A DNA stretch of 7,871 nucleotides, taken from NCBI GenBank assembly GCA_030587525.1, contig JAUQYW010000336.1:1-7871 (forward strand). Direction: 5' to 3'. Position numbers and translations under genes: made by a program. The notes under the pieces were generated by a model that searched no databases, was not told where the DNA came from, and saw only the letters and a list, made by a program, of their open reading frames with translations. This document shows positions 1 to 6,141 of this stretch, piece by piece. The stretch comes from Candidatus Sigynarchaeota archaeon (lineage in GTDB: Archaea; Asgardarchaeota; Lokiarchaeia; Sigynarchaeales; Sigynarchaeaceae). Each line of letters starts with the position of its first letter. Position 1 is the first letter of the stretch.

Positions 1-25
1 GTAATCCAAATTCGGAGGAAGGCTC

Positions 26-39
26 AAAAATTATAAAAG
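26..39 (+). promoter_or_regulatory. Archaeal-type TATA/BRE promoter of the SCP2 gene
   Basis: The AT-rich stretch reads as an A-run (possible BRE) followed by TTATAAAAG at 31-39. Its centre lies about 42 bases before the ATG at 76. With the usual archaeal spacing of about 25 bases, the transcript would start near position 60 and carry a leader of about 15 bases that includes the ribosome-binding site. The call rests on composition and spacing only. Confidence 0.55.
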
Positions 40-64
40 CGAAGTGTCAAATCGATATTAATGC

Positions 65-69
65 GGTGA
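65..69 (+). promoter_or_regulatory. Ribosome-binding site of the SCP2 gene (GGTGA)
   Basis: GGTGA, complementary to the 3' end of archaeal 16S rRNA, ends six bases before the ATG at 76. It fixes that start. The ATG at 61 is in the same frame but is followed at once by a stop (ATG CGG TGA). Confidence 0.65.
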
Positions 70-75
70 AGAAAC

Positions 76-474
76 ATGGGAAAAAAGCAAGCATCGCCTA
101 AACCAGTAGCAACAAAGCCAGCATCATCGAAACAGCCAAGCGCGGCGGAACAAGCACTGCGACAAGCCTTGCAGAAATGGGCTAACGTGTTTGACAAGCC
201 AGAAGTCGCTGAACAATTTGAAGGGTACAACAAGACGTTCCAGTTCATATTTCCCGATGTCAAGGTCAACTTGCAGCTCATCATCAAGGACAAGAAGGCC
301 ACGATCGCTGAAGGCTTGAATGAGAATGCCGAGATGAGCCTCGAGGTCGAGTCGAAAATCTTCCTGGGCATCGCGAAAGGCGAGATCGACCCCATGGAAG
401 AGTTCATGAACGGCAATCTCAAGCCAAAGGGCGACATGAGCGACCTTGAAAAGCTCCAAGTCTTCATCGAATAA
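76..474 (+). CDS. SCP2 sterol-binding domain protein with Lys/Ala/Pro-rich N-terminal tail
   Basis: This 132-residue protein is essentially one SCP2 domain (about residues 24-130). SCP2 domains form an alpha/beta fold with a hydrophobic tunnel that holds fatty acyl chains, acyl-CoAs or other lipids; they are carriers, not enzymes. The family pattern is visible: an amphipathic helix (about 25-48), beta strands around FQFIFPDVKVNLQLIIKD (56-72), and a C-terminal signature with an MNGNLKPKGDMSDLEKL stretch (111-127) matching the family's G-x-L-x-x-x-G-D. Residues 1-23 are a charged low-complexity tail (MGKK, then Lys, Ala, Pro and Ser) outside the domain. There is no signal peptide, so it is presumably cytosolic. 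It has its own promoter and is followed by a T-rich run, so it is probably monocistronic, although the next genes face the same way. Family assignment is firm; the lipid ligand is unknown. Confidence 0.85.
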   Translation: MGKKQASPKPVATKPASSKQPSAAEQALRQALQKWANVFDKPEVAEQFEGYNKTFQFIFPDVKVNLQLIIKDKKATIAEGLNENAEMSLEVESKIFLGIAKGEIDPMEEFMNGNLKPKGDMSDLEKLQVFIE

Positions 475-485
475 TAATCAACATG

Positions 486-496
486 TTTTTATTTTT
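486..496 (+). terminator. T-rich transcription terminator after the SCP2 gene
   Basis: Five T, one A and five T begin 12 bases after the SCP2 stop codon. There is no evident hairpin, which is typical of archaeal T-tract termination. It separates the SCP2 gene from the next promoter. Confidence 0.5.
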
Positions 497-499
497 CAA

Positions 500-509
500 C
501 CTTTAAAGG
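500..509 (+). promoter_or_regulatory. Candidate TATA box of the M24-SDR operon (palindrome CCTTTAAAGG)
   Basis: The perfect 10-base palindrome CCTTTAAAGG has a TTTAAA core, an accepted archaeal TATA variant. A transcript starting about 25 bases later (near 530) would have a leader of about 24 bases before the ATG at 554. The palindrome could instead be a repressor site; the sequence cannot distinguish these. Confidence 0.4.
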
Positions 510-553
510 ATATGATGGAAATAAGGCAAAAAAAAAGATGACCGTGAGTTCCG

Positions 554-1675
554 ATGGATCCAATTGGATATAGCAAGGAAAAGGCCAAGAAAGTCCTTGC
601 AAAGCATGGAATCGACGTGCTCGTGGCTTCAACGCCTGTAAACGTGTTTTATACGACAGGTATACCTACTTTGCATGTCGCACCCAACCCTATTTTATAT
701 GTGCTCTACAACCAGTTCCCAACGCTTTCGCTTGTGCGGAATGACGGGGAGGAAAGCCTCATCGCGTGGATCTTGTATCAAAGCACGTCAAAGTTTTCCT
801 GGGTAAAGGATGTGAATGGCATCGCCTCGTCAAAGGGGGCCATGGAAAACGTGAGCTCGAAAATCGAGCAATGGGGACTCGGAACTACCACGATAGGCGT
901 GGAATCGCTGATGCCGCGGTATCAGTACGAGTTCTTGAAAAATCGCTTCCCGAAAGCGAAGCTCGTCGATGCAGACCAGGCGTTTCTCGACATGCGCATC
1001 ACGAAGTCCCCGGAGGAAATCAACCGCATCAAAGCATCCACCCGCATCTCGGAAACCGCCATTTCTATGATGATCGAATCGCTCAAGGAAGGCATGACCG
1101 ACAACGATCTGCTTCAAGTGGCCAAGCGTGCCATCGTGGATCAAGGTGCCGAGGGATGGGATCACATAACGCTGGGGATCGGGGCATCCGATCCCGAAGC
1201 ACCAGGGCAAGGCACGGTTGTCAAGCAAGGTGATATTTGCAGGTTCGATGTTGGCACCGTACACAAGGGGTACGTATCCGATATCAGCAGGGGTGCCGTG
1301 CTCGGCAGTTTACCACCAGGCGCGAAGGACACGATGGATTTTATGATCCGCGTGCAAGATTTCTGCGTCGACAACATCAAGCCGGGCATCAACGCGAAAG
1401 AATTTAATGCAAAGGCAAAGGACTTCGTGAAAAGCCAGAAAAAGGGTTCAGCATACGTGACGGGACATAGCATCGGCCTCGAAGTCGAGGAGGCCCACTT
1501 TTTTAGCCCGATGAAAGTACTCGACATCCCGTTCGAGGAAAATATGGTGCTCGACATCGAGGTATGGCAGCCGTTCAAGGGCGCGGGACTTCTCGGGGTC
1601 GAGGATTGCTACGTCATCACGAAAAAAGGCTGCGATCGCATTTCTAGCTTGAACAAGGATATTCACGTGAAATGA
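554..1675 (+). CDS. M24 family metallohydrolase, creatinase/aminopeptidase P fold (atypical active site)
   Basis: This 373-residue protein has the two-domain layout of Xaa-Pro peptidases and creatinase: an N-terminal creatinase-like domain (about 5-145) and a C-terminal pita-bread M24 domain (about 155-365). All five dinuclear metal ligands of the family can be placed: D232 and D243 (spaced 11), H305 in GHSIG, E336 in LDIEVW and E350 in GVEDCY. Two histidines usual in aminopeptidase P and prolidase are absent. The one before the first Asp falls in a segment reading APGQG (216-220), and the one in the usual GLxVHE signature is Glu (E312 in LEVEE). It may therefore act on something other than Xaa-Pro peptides; M24 relatives include creatinase, ectoine hydrolase and DddP-type lyases. 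An in-frame stop at 545 makes the ATG at 554 the first available start, and no clear ribosome-binding site precedes it. It is cytosolic, with no signal peptide, and heads an operon with the SDR 15 bases downstream. Confidence 0.85.
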   Translation: MDPIGYSKEKAKKVLAKHGIDVLVASTPVNVFYTTGIPTLHVAPNPILYVLYNQFPTLSLVRNDGEESLIAWILYQSTSKFSWVKDVNGIASSKGAMENVSSKIEQWGLGTTTIGVESLMPRYQYEFLKNRFPKAKLVDADQAFLDMRITKSPEEINRIKASTRISETAISMMIESLKEGMTDNDLLQVAKRAIVDQGAEGWDHITLGIGASDPEAPGQGTVVKQGDICRFDVGTVHKGYVSDISRGAVLGSLPPGAKDTMDFMIRVQDFCVDNIKPGINAKEFNAKAKDFVKSQKKGSAYVTGHSIGLEVEEAHFFSPMKVLDIPFEENMVLDIEVWQPFKGAGLLGVEDCYVITKKGCDRISSLNKDIHVK

Positions 1676-1677
1676 AC

Positions 1678-1682
1678 AGGTG
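1678..1682 (+). promoter_or_regulatory. Ribosome-binding site that supports a TTG start (AGGTG)
   Basis: AGGTG ends eight bases before the TTG at 1691, a normal spacing. It is the main evidence for initiation at TTG. The nearby ATG at 1684 is in another frame and only one base away from the site. Confidence 0.6.
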
Positions 1683-1690
1683 CATGCAAC

Positions 1691-2518
1691 TTGGGAAAAA
1701 AAATTAGCACTGAAAACGAAACAGCATCCAGCTCCGCCTCGACGCGCGTGAAAAATAAAGTATGCATCTTGACAGGCGCCGCATCCGGCATCGGCAGGGC
1801 AACAGCGATCTTGTTTGCACGGGAAGGCGCGGTCCTGGTCATTTCCGATGTCGATGAGAAAGGCTTGAAGGAAACTGTGTCGCTCATCAAGGAAGGCAAG
1901 GAGCGCGTGACAGCGGTCAAGTGCGACGTGACAAAACCAACAGATGTCAAGAAGATGATCGACGAGGTGGTGGCTAAACATAGTAAGATCGATGTGCTCA
2001 TCGTCAATGCGGGCGTTGTCAGGGTCGGACCCATCGAGACATTCCCCGACGAGGATTATGACTTGCTGATCAACGTGAACATGAAAGGCACCCATTACAC
2101 TTGCAAGTATGCCATTCCCTATTTCAAGAAACAAAAAAGCGGATCAATCATCACGCTCACCTCGGTCGCGGCACACATCGGGCAACCAAATCACGCGAAC
2201 TATTGTTCGACCAAGGCCGGCGTTCTCGGCTACACGCGTGCCTTGGCACTGGATATGGCACCATACAACGTTCGGGTCAACAGCGTCAGCCCAGGCTCAA
2301 CGGATACGCCGATGCTGCAAGGCGATTGCATGATCGAGGCAAAGCAGCGAGGCGTGCCTTATGACGTCGTCAAAAAAGAGAGGGAAAAGGAAGGCGTGAT
2401 TCCCCACTGGGCGGATCCCACGGAAATCGCAACATGCATCTTGTTCCTCGCGACCGACGACGCTAGTTACATGACAGGCTCGGACTTGCGCGTGGATGGC
2501 GGCTGGACAGCGAGATAG
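1691..2518 (+). CDS. Short-chain dehydrogenase/reductase (SDR), classical NAD-type, TTG start
   Basis: This is a 275-residue classical SDR. The nucleotide-binding motif TGAASGIG is at 29-36. D53, at the end of the second strand, points to NAD(H) rather than NADP(H). NAG is at 106-108, and the catalytic tetrad is N130, S158, Y171 and K175 with the usual 13-residue S-Y spacing. The SPG stretch (200-202) and C-terminal DGG (269-271) are family features. Family members oxidise or reduce a secondary alcohol/ketone pair; this sequence does not fix the substrate. Residues 1-22 are a Lys/Ser/Thr-rich extension ahead of the Rossmann fold. The start is TTG, backed by AGGTG; the in-frame stop of the upstream M24 gene (1673-1675) leaves no earlier start. 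A GTG at 1748 would remove the tail but has no ribosome-binding site noticed near it. It is probably co-transcribed with the M24 gene. Confidence 0.88.
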   Translation: MGKKISTENETASSSASTRVKNKVCILTGAASGIGRATAILFAREGAVLVISDVDEKGLKETVSLIKEGKERVTAVKCDVTKPTDVKKMIDEVVAKHSKIDVLIVNAGVVRVGPIETFPDEDYDLLINVNMKGTHYTCKYAIPYFKKQKSGSIITLTSVAAHIGQPNHANYCSTKAGVLGYTRALALDMAPYNVRVNSVSPGSTDTPMLQGDCMIEAKQRGVPYDVVKKEREKEGVIPHWADPTEIATCILFLATDDASYMTGSDLRVDGGWTAR

Positions 2519-2520
2519 GC

Positions 2521-2567
2521 TTCTTTTATACGTATTATTGAAATTGAACTATCCTTCTATCTTTTTT
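2521..2567 (+). terminator. T-rich termination region after the M24-SDR operon
   Basis: TTCTTTTAT directly after the SDR stop, and a second tract of six T at 2562-2567, lie in the gap between two convergent genes. No hairpin was seen. No matching T-run was found for the opposite gene. Confidence 0.4.
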
Positions 2568-2589
2568 CTGTAGATATAGAGTTATCGGG

Positions 2590-2874
2590 TCATTCGTATG
2601 CAAACGCATGAAATTTCTTTTCATGATGCATTTTTCGTGAAATAATTCGTTGCTTAAGCAGAATCGCCACGATCGCGCCAATCAAGCTTGCTATAAAAAG
2701 GCTCGTGATAAAAATCAAGATGCTCTTGTCAGGCCCAGTGGCAATGAACAAGATAACGAAGCATGAACCAAGCATCACGATTGGAATCGATGCCAGAAGG
2801 AGATCAACACGGAACGCAATTCTCTTCTTTGCTACCGGGTGCATCTCGCCGGAATTATTCTCCATGTCCACCAT
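2590..2874 (-). CDS. Small two-helix membrane protein of unknown function
   Basis: This 94-residue protein is not a family I recognise. It has a hydrophilic N-terminus with a basic patch (KKR at 16-18, R22), a first membrane helix at about 25-47, a short polar turn (GPDK, 47-50), a second helix at about 51-73, and a basic, His-rich tail (74-94). By the positive-inside rule both ends face the cytoplasm, giving a helical hairpin. It lies between two well-supported genes, fills the gap, and diverges from the MFS gene with only about 60 bases between them. It could be an accessory protein of that transporter, which is inference. Start options are the ATG at 2874 and an in-frame ATG at 2865; GGTGG sits just before the second one. 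The hydrophobic pattern supports a real gene over the overlapping plus-strand reading. Confidence 0.6.
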   Translation of the reverse strand: MVDMENNSGEMHPVAKKRIAFRVDLLLASIPIVMLGSCFVILFIATGPDKSILIFITSLFIASLIGAIVAILLKQRIISRKMHHEKKFHAFAYE

Positions 2875-2893
2875 CGAGCAGAGGAAAAAACGG

Positions 2894-2908
2894 TATAATA
2901 AATTAATA
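2894..2908. promoter_or_regulatory. Shared AT-rich box for two divergent genes
   Basis: A 15-base stretch of only A and T (TATAATAAATTAATA) lies in the short gap between the small membrane protein (minus) and the MFS gene (plus). Read on plus, TATAATAA is centred about 37 bases before the ATG at 2935. Read on minus, TTTATTATA is centred about 25 bases before the ATG at 2874. One box could thus serve both directions, with short or absent leaders. Confidence 0.5.
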
Positions 2909-2934
2909 GGGTGGAGGAGAATCTGGAATTACTC

Positions 2935-4458
2935 ATGAGCGAATCATCGAATGCTGCGGCCGGGGCGGTTAAACCGAAAGTTGATATTAAGCAAGCCATC
3001 TTCATTGGGTTCGGCTTTTTTTCTGCTATGATCGCGTGGACCTATTACAACTTCAAGATCCCCATCATTTTGAATGGCATCAAGCCGTCCGCCGGTATGT
3101 TTTCCAGGGTTGGACTTCTAGGCACGGAGCCATACATGGAGCTCGTCGGGGGGATCCTCATGACCCTGGACAACATCATTGCCATTTTATTGCAGCCGTG
3201 GTTCGGTAGTCTCTCAGATCGCTTAGAAAGCCGGTTCGGCAGGCGCACCCCGTTCATGATCATCGGCTTACCAACCGCCGTGTTTTGCTTGTTCATCCTT
3301 CCTTTCATGTCAATTTTCGGTTTATTCATCGCGGTCATCGTTGTGTTCAATCTGGCGATGTCATTTTACCGGTCGCCGATCATGTCACTGATGCCCGACA
3401 AGACTCCCCCGAGCGTTCGGAGCTCCACCAACGCGTTTATCAGCTTGATGGGTGGTGTCGGTTTCGTGGTCGGCATGCTTGTCCCGTACATGGCATCGCT
3501 CATCCCGGGAACGGCACCAGTTCCAGCGATAGGGAATGACATCACTACGCAGGACTATTTTTGGCAGGATTTTTGGGGATTTTTCCTCACGGGGTCGTTT
3601 ATGCTGTTTTGCTTGCTGTCATTCTTGATTAAGGTGCGTGAAACAAGGACCGGTGAGGGCTTTTTTCACGTGGGAAAGGTCCCGATCGTGGTCGACGTGT
3701 ATACGCAACAGATCGTGTCACGCGGCGCGGAATCCACTTCCGCAGAATCCAAGAAGCCCGGGCTTTTCGACTCCTGGAAGGAAATATTGCATAACCCTGG
3801 TAAATCTCTGCTCTGGGTCTTGCTAGCTGTTTTCGCATACCTCTTCGGCTTTAATGCCCTGGAATTCTCCTTCGCACGATATGCGACTAGCTATCTCGGC
3901 ATCAAGGAGGGCACGGCATCGCTGCTGCTCGCGATCATGCCCGCGATGCTCATCGTGTTTGCCATTCCCGCGGGCTATCTCGCGGAAAAATACAGCCGGC
4001 GGAAGATCATGAAAGCAGGCCTCTTGACTCAAGCCGCCATGGTCGTGGGCTTGATCCTGGTCATGCCGCTGGTGAAGGCTTTGGTAGATCCGACAATCAT
4101 CGAGCTGGTACCAGCCATGATCTTGCTTTCCATCGCAGGGATCGGATACGGGCTCACGCACATCAACGCGCTCCCCGTCGTGTGGCAATTATCGCCAAAA
4201 GATAAAATCGGCGCGTACACGGGCGTGTATTACATGATCTCGTCACTCGGGGCCATTCTATCGCCGATTGCGATGTCGGGCATTTACACGATCATCAGCT
4301 ATCTCGGCGGCGACCAATGGCTCGCCTTGTTTCCGTACTTTCTCGCGAGCTTACTCGCTGGTTTCGTATTGTTGAGCAAGGCCAAGCGTGGCGACGCGGA
4401 GCCACTCACGAAGGAGGATCTCGCAAAGCTGCGAGCTTCATACGACGAACGCGGCTAG
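2935..4458 (+). CDS. MFS transporter, GPH/SLC45-like (sugar:cation symporter type)
   Basis: This is a 507-residue polytopic membrane protein with about 12 helices. The diagnostic stretch is LLQPWFGSLSDR then SRFGRR (about residues 85-104), the MFS loop 2-3 motif in the form seen in SLC45 and plant sucrose transporters (LxQPxxGxxSDR, SRFGRRRP). The equivalent loop in the second half reads GYLAEKYSRRK (347-357). A long hydrophilic loop (about 233-289) separates the two six-helix halves. The acidic sodium-site residue of MelB in helix 2 appears to be Gln here (Q87), so proton coupling as in SLC45 is more likely; this is an inference from a hand alignment. Substrate is probably a sugar or glycoside. 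The frame is open back to a GTG at 2911, which would add eight residues. I prefer the ATG at 2935 because the GTG probably lies upstream of the transcription start set by the AT-rich box at 2894. Confidence 0.85.
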   Translation: MSESSNAAAGAVKPKVDIKQAIFIGFGFFSAMIAWTYYNFKIPIILNGIKPSAGMFSRVGLLGTEPYMELVGGILMTLDNIIAILLQPWFGSLSDRLESRFGRRTPFMIIGLPTAVFCLFILPFMSIFGLFIAVIVVFNLAMSFYRSPIMSLMPDKTPPSVRSSTNAFISLMGGVGFVVGMLVPYMASLIPGTAPVPAIGNDITTQDYFWQDFWGFFLTGSFMLFCLLSFLIKVRETRTGEGFFHVGKVPIVVDVYTQQIVSRGAESTSAESKKPGLFDSWKEILHNPGKSLLWVLLAVFAYLFGFNALEFSFARYATSYLGIKEGTASLLLAIMPAMLIVFAIPAGYLAEKYSRRKIMKAGLLTQAAMVVGLILVMPLVKALVDPTIIELVPAMILLSIAGIGYGLTHINALPVVWQLSPKDKIGAYTGVYYMISSLGAILSPIAMSGIYTIISYLGGDQWLALFPYFLASLLAGFVLLSKAKRGDAEPLTKEDLAKLRASYDERG

Positions 4459-4495
4459 GATTTAAAAAAAACTTGATTTTAATAATTTTAATAAT
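4459..4495. terminator. Bidirectional terminator between convergent genes
   Basis: The whole 37-base gap between the MFS stop and the SDR stop is AT-rich. On plus it has a T-rich tandem repeat of the 9-base unit TTTTAATAA (4477-4485 and 4486-4494). On minus it has a run of eight T (complement of 4464-4471). Each gene therefore ends next to a T-tract in its own direction. Confidence 0.6.
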
Positions 4496-5245
4496 TTACA
4501 TTGTCATGCCGCCATCAACCGACAAGATGGTTCCCGTGCAGAATTCGTTCGTGACCAGGAACAGCACGCCCTCGGCGATCTCCTCGGGCTTGCCAAACCT
4601 GCCGAGTGGCTGCCTTGCCATCATCTGCTTCCGTCCTTCCTCGGGGTTGTCAAATTTCGCGATCCGGCCAGCCAGGGATGGCGTGTCCGTTGTACCAGGG
4701 CAGATGCAATTGACCCGGATCTTGTCCTCGACATAATCAGCAGCCATCGCGCGGCTGAGGGACAGCACGGCGCCCTTGGATGCCGTGTACGATGCACGAT
4801 CCTTCACGCCCTTGATTGCCACCGACGACGCGGTGTTCACGATGACACCTTGCGTTTTTTTCAGCAAAGGGATCGCGTGTTTCGACATCAAGAAGATCCC
4901 CCGCACGTTCACGGCCATGGTCTTGTCCCAGTCGGCCGTGCTGCAGCTGTCGAGCTTTCCCGGTATCACGATGCCGGCGTTGTTGAATAATATGTCGAGC
5001 TTTCCATACTTCTTAGCCGTCTCGTCGATGATTTTCTTGGCATCTTCTTCCTTTGAGATGTCTCCTTGCACGAAGATCGCATCACCTCCCGCGTCCTTGA
5101 TCTTCTGCGCCACGGCTTTCGCCGTGTCGGACAAGTCGGCGCAGCACACCCTCGCGCCTTCCTTGGCGAGCAAGATGGCGGTTGCCTCGCCGATGCCGGC
5201 GCCGGCACCAGTCACGATGGCAACCTTTCCCTTCAATCGAGCCAT
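4496..5245 (-). CDS. Short-chain dehydrogenase/reductase (FabG/3-hydroxy acid dehydrogenase-like)
   Basis: This 249-residue classical SDR has the usual family length. The motif TGAGAGIG is at 12-19 and D37, at the end of the second strand, indicates NAD(H). NNAG is at 88-91, the tetrad is N113, S140, Y153 and K157, CPG is at 182-184 and the C-terminal DGG at 244-246. It follows the BKACE gene on the same strand, 15 bases after its stop, so the two are very likely co-transcribed. BKACE needs a 3-keto acid; an NAD-dependent SDR oxidising the matching 3-hydroxy acid would supply it. That role is inference, since SDR substrate cannot be read from sequence. The start at 5245 (MARLKGK) is chosen over the in-frame ATG at 5254 because AGGTG lies about 10 bases before 5245 but only one base before 5254. 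Unlike the SDR at 1691-2518 it has no low-complexity N-terminal tail. Confidence 0.9.
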   Translation of the reverse strand: MARLKGKVAIVTGAGAGIGEATAILLAKEGARVCCADLSDTAKAVAQKIKDAGGDAIFVQGDISKEEDAKKIIDETAKKYGKLDILFNNAGIVIPGKLDSCSTADWDKTMAVNVRGIFLMSKHAIPLLKKTQGVIVNTASSVAIKGVKDRASYTASKGAVLSLSRAMAADYVEDKIRVNCICPGTTDTPSLAGRIAKFDNPEEGRKQMMARQPLGRFGKPEEIAEGVLFLVTNEFCTGTILSVDGGMTM

Positions 5246-5254
5246 GCTTTCCAT

Positions 5255-5260
5255 CCACCT
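5255..5260 (-). promoter_or_regulatory. Ribosome-binding site of the second SDR (AGGTGG)
   Basis: Read on minus, AGGTGG lies in the gap after the BKACE stop. It abuts the ATG at 5254 but is well placed for the ATG at 5245, and so decides between the two starts. Confidence 0.55.
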
Positions 5261-6130
5261 TCAGTAAGCCTTCTTGATGTTCAAGATCTTCCGCGCTTCT
5301 GACGGATCAGCGACGTCACGGCCCAACTCTTTGGACAGCCGGACAAGCCTCGCGATGATCTCCGCGTTGTCCTTCGCGGGCACGCCCTCTCGGATGAAGG
5401 GGTTGTCTTCCGTCCCGACGCGCACGTTCCCGCCGTTGTTGATCGCCGCAGCGACGATGGGCGTTTGTTCCTTGCAATTGCCCATGATCGAGACCGTGTG
5501 GGCGCATTCCGGCGGCATATATTTCACCCGCTGAAAGTACTCGTCGACGGTCGGTGGAGACCACGTGCCACCCGGCCAATTGAAGAACATGGTGAGCACG
5601 TGTGGCTTCGACCAGGAAAGCAAGTCTTTCTTGATGAGCCAGTTCAAGTTCCAATAGGATCCCGCGTGCCAGACTTCCCATTCAGGGCGGATGTTGAATT
5701 TCTTGCACTTCACGCAGTATTGCTCGAGCTCGTCGAGCGGGTGGAGTTGATTCACGTTTCCGTGGGCGAAATGCTCGTCGTGGTGGTTTAGAATGATGGA
5801 CAGCATATCGGAACCGGACACAAAGTGGGCATCCCGCTGCTCTATAGGAAAACTGGACATACCGCATTGGATGATAGCGTCGCAGTGCTCCCTGACGCGC
5901 TTGACGACCGACGATTCCTCGCCCTTGGGCAAGTGGATATGGAGGATCGACGCGCCGGCCTCGCAACATTTCACCGCGGAGTCGACCAGCATGTCAGTGG
6001 TCGTTGCCCAATTCTTTATATCAGGATGAATCCACGAGTTTGCCGTGGTCGCGGTGATGACCAATTTTTCCATGTCTTTCTTGGCCGGAATCGCTGTTTC
6101 TTGTTTCTTGGGGTTGGATTTGATAGACAT
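5261..6130 (-). CDS. BKACE family (DUF849) beta-keto acid cleavage enzyme
   Basis: This 289-residue TIM-barrel enzyme belongs to the 3-keto-5-aminohexanoate cleavage enzyme family. Members condense a 3-keto acid with acetyl-CoA and release acetoacetate plus a new acyl-CoA. The zinc ligands are visible as HIH (H64, H66) and E241 in the signature VRVGTEDN (236-243). R237, D242 and E150 (in RPEWEVW) match the catalytic Arg, Asp and Glu. The C-terminal part (AKDNAEII, then VADPSEARKIL, 252-283) is highly typical. The N-terminal strand differs: where the lysine-fermentation enzyme has a glycine-alanine-glutamate turn that binds the substrate amine, this protein has NSW (31-33), so the substrate is probably not an amino-keto acid. 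Residues 1-19 are a Lys-rich extension; it is real, because the ATG at 6130 has a strong GGTGA site. It sits between the PIG-L gene upstream and the SDR downstream, on the same strand. Confidence 0.88.
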   Translation of the reverse strand: MSIKSNPKKQETAIPAKKDMEKLVITATTANSWIHPDIKNWATTTDMLVDSAVKCCEAGASILHIHLPKGEESSVVKRVREHCDAIIQCGMSSFPIEQRDAHFVSGSDMLSIILNHHDEHFAHGNVNQLHPLDELEQYCVKCKKFNIRPEWEVWHAGSYWNLNWLIKKDLLSWSKPHVLTMFFNWPGGTWSPPTVDEYFQRVKYMPPECAHTVSIMGNCKEQTPIVAAAINNGGNVRVGTEDNPFIREGVPAKDNAEIIARLVRLSKELGRDVADPSEARKILNIKKAY

Positions 6131-6134
6131 TATT

Positions 6135-6141
6135 TCACCTT
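6135..6141 (-). promoter_or_regulatory. Ribosome-binding site of the BKACE gene (AAGGTGA)
   Basis: Read on minus, AAGGTGA ends four bases before the ATG at 6130. It is one of the two clearest ribosome-binding sites in the window (with GGTGA at 65-69). It argues that the Lys-rich N-terminal extension is translated, as opposed to initiation at the internal Met20. Confidence 0.7.

Noticed and set aside
76..93. MGKK N-termini of the SCP2 protein and first SDR as N-myristoylation signals
   Set aside because: Lys after Gly is disfavoured by the standard motif, and archaea are not known to have N-myristoyltransferase. A charged tail is the simpler reading.
24..467. Minus-strand open frame (147 codons) over the SCP2 gene
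   Set aside because: The plus strand encodes a full SCP2 domain with promoter and ribosome-binding site. The antisense product is low-complexity with no fold pattern.
512..541. Tiny open frame (ATG ATG ... TGA) ahead of the M24 gene
   Set aside because: At nine codons with no ribosome-binding site, it probably lies partly upstream of the transcription start predicted from the TTTAAA box.
1448..2134. Long minus-strand open frame (228 codons) across the end of the M24 gene and the start of the SDR
   Set aside because: It is antisense to two genes with complete catalytic motifs, spans their junction, is rich in Cys and His with no recognisable domain, and has no start signal. It is a shadow frame.
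2911..2934. GTG at 2911 as the MFS start
   Set aside because: It is possible, but it lies only about 13 bases after the AT-rich box and so probably upstream of the transcription start, with no spaced ribosome-binding site. The ATG at 2935 is preferred with moderate confidence.
2705..2938. Plus-strand open frame of 77 codons opposite the small membrane protein
   Set aside because: It lacks a coherent hydrophobic or domain pattern and a ribosome-binding site, and overlaps the MFS start. The minus-strand reading gives two well-formed membrane helices.
3823..4188. Minus-strand open frame of 121 codons inside the MFS gene
   Set aside because: It is a His/Asp/Gln-rich translation opposite membrane helices, which is the usual shadow composition; the MFS frame is continuous and motif-bearing.
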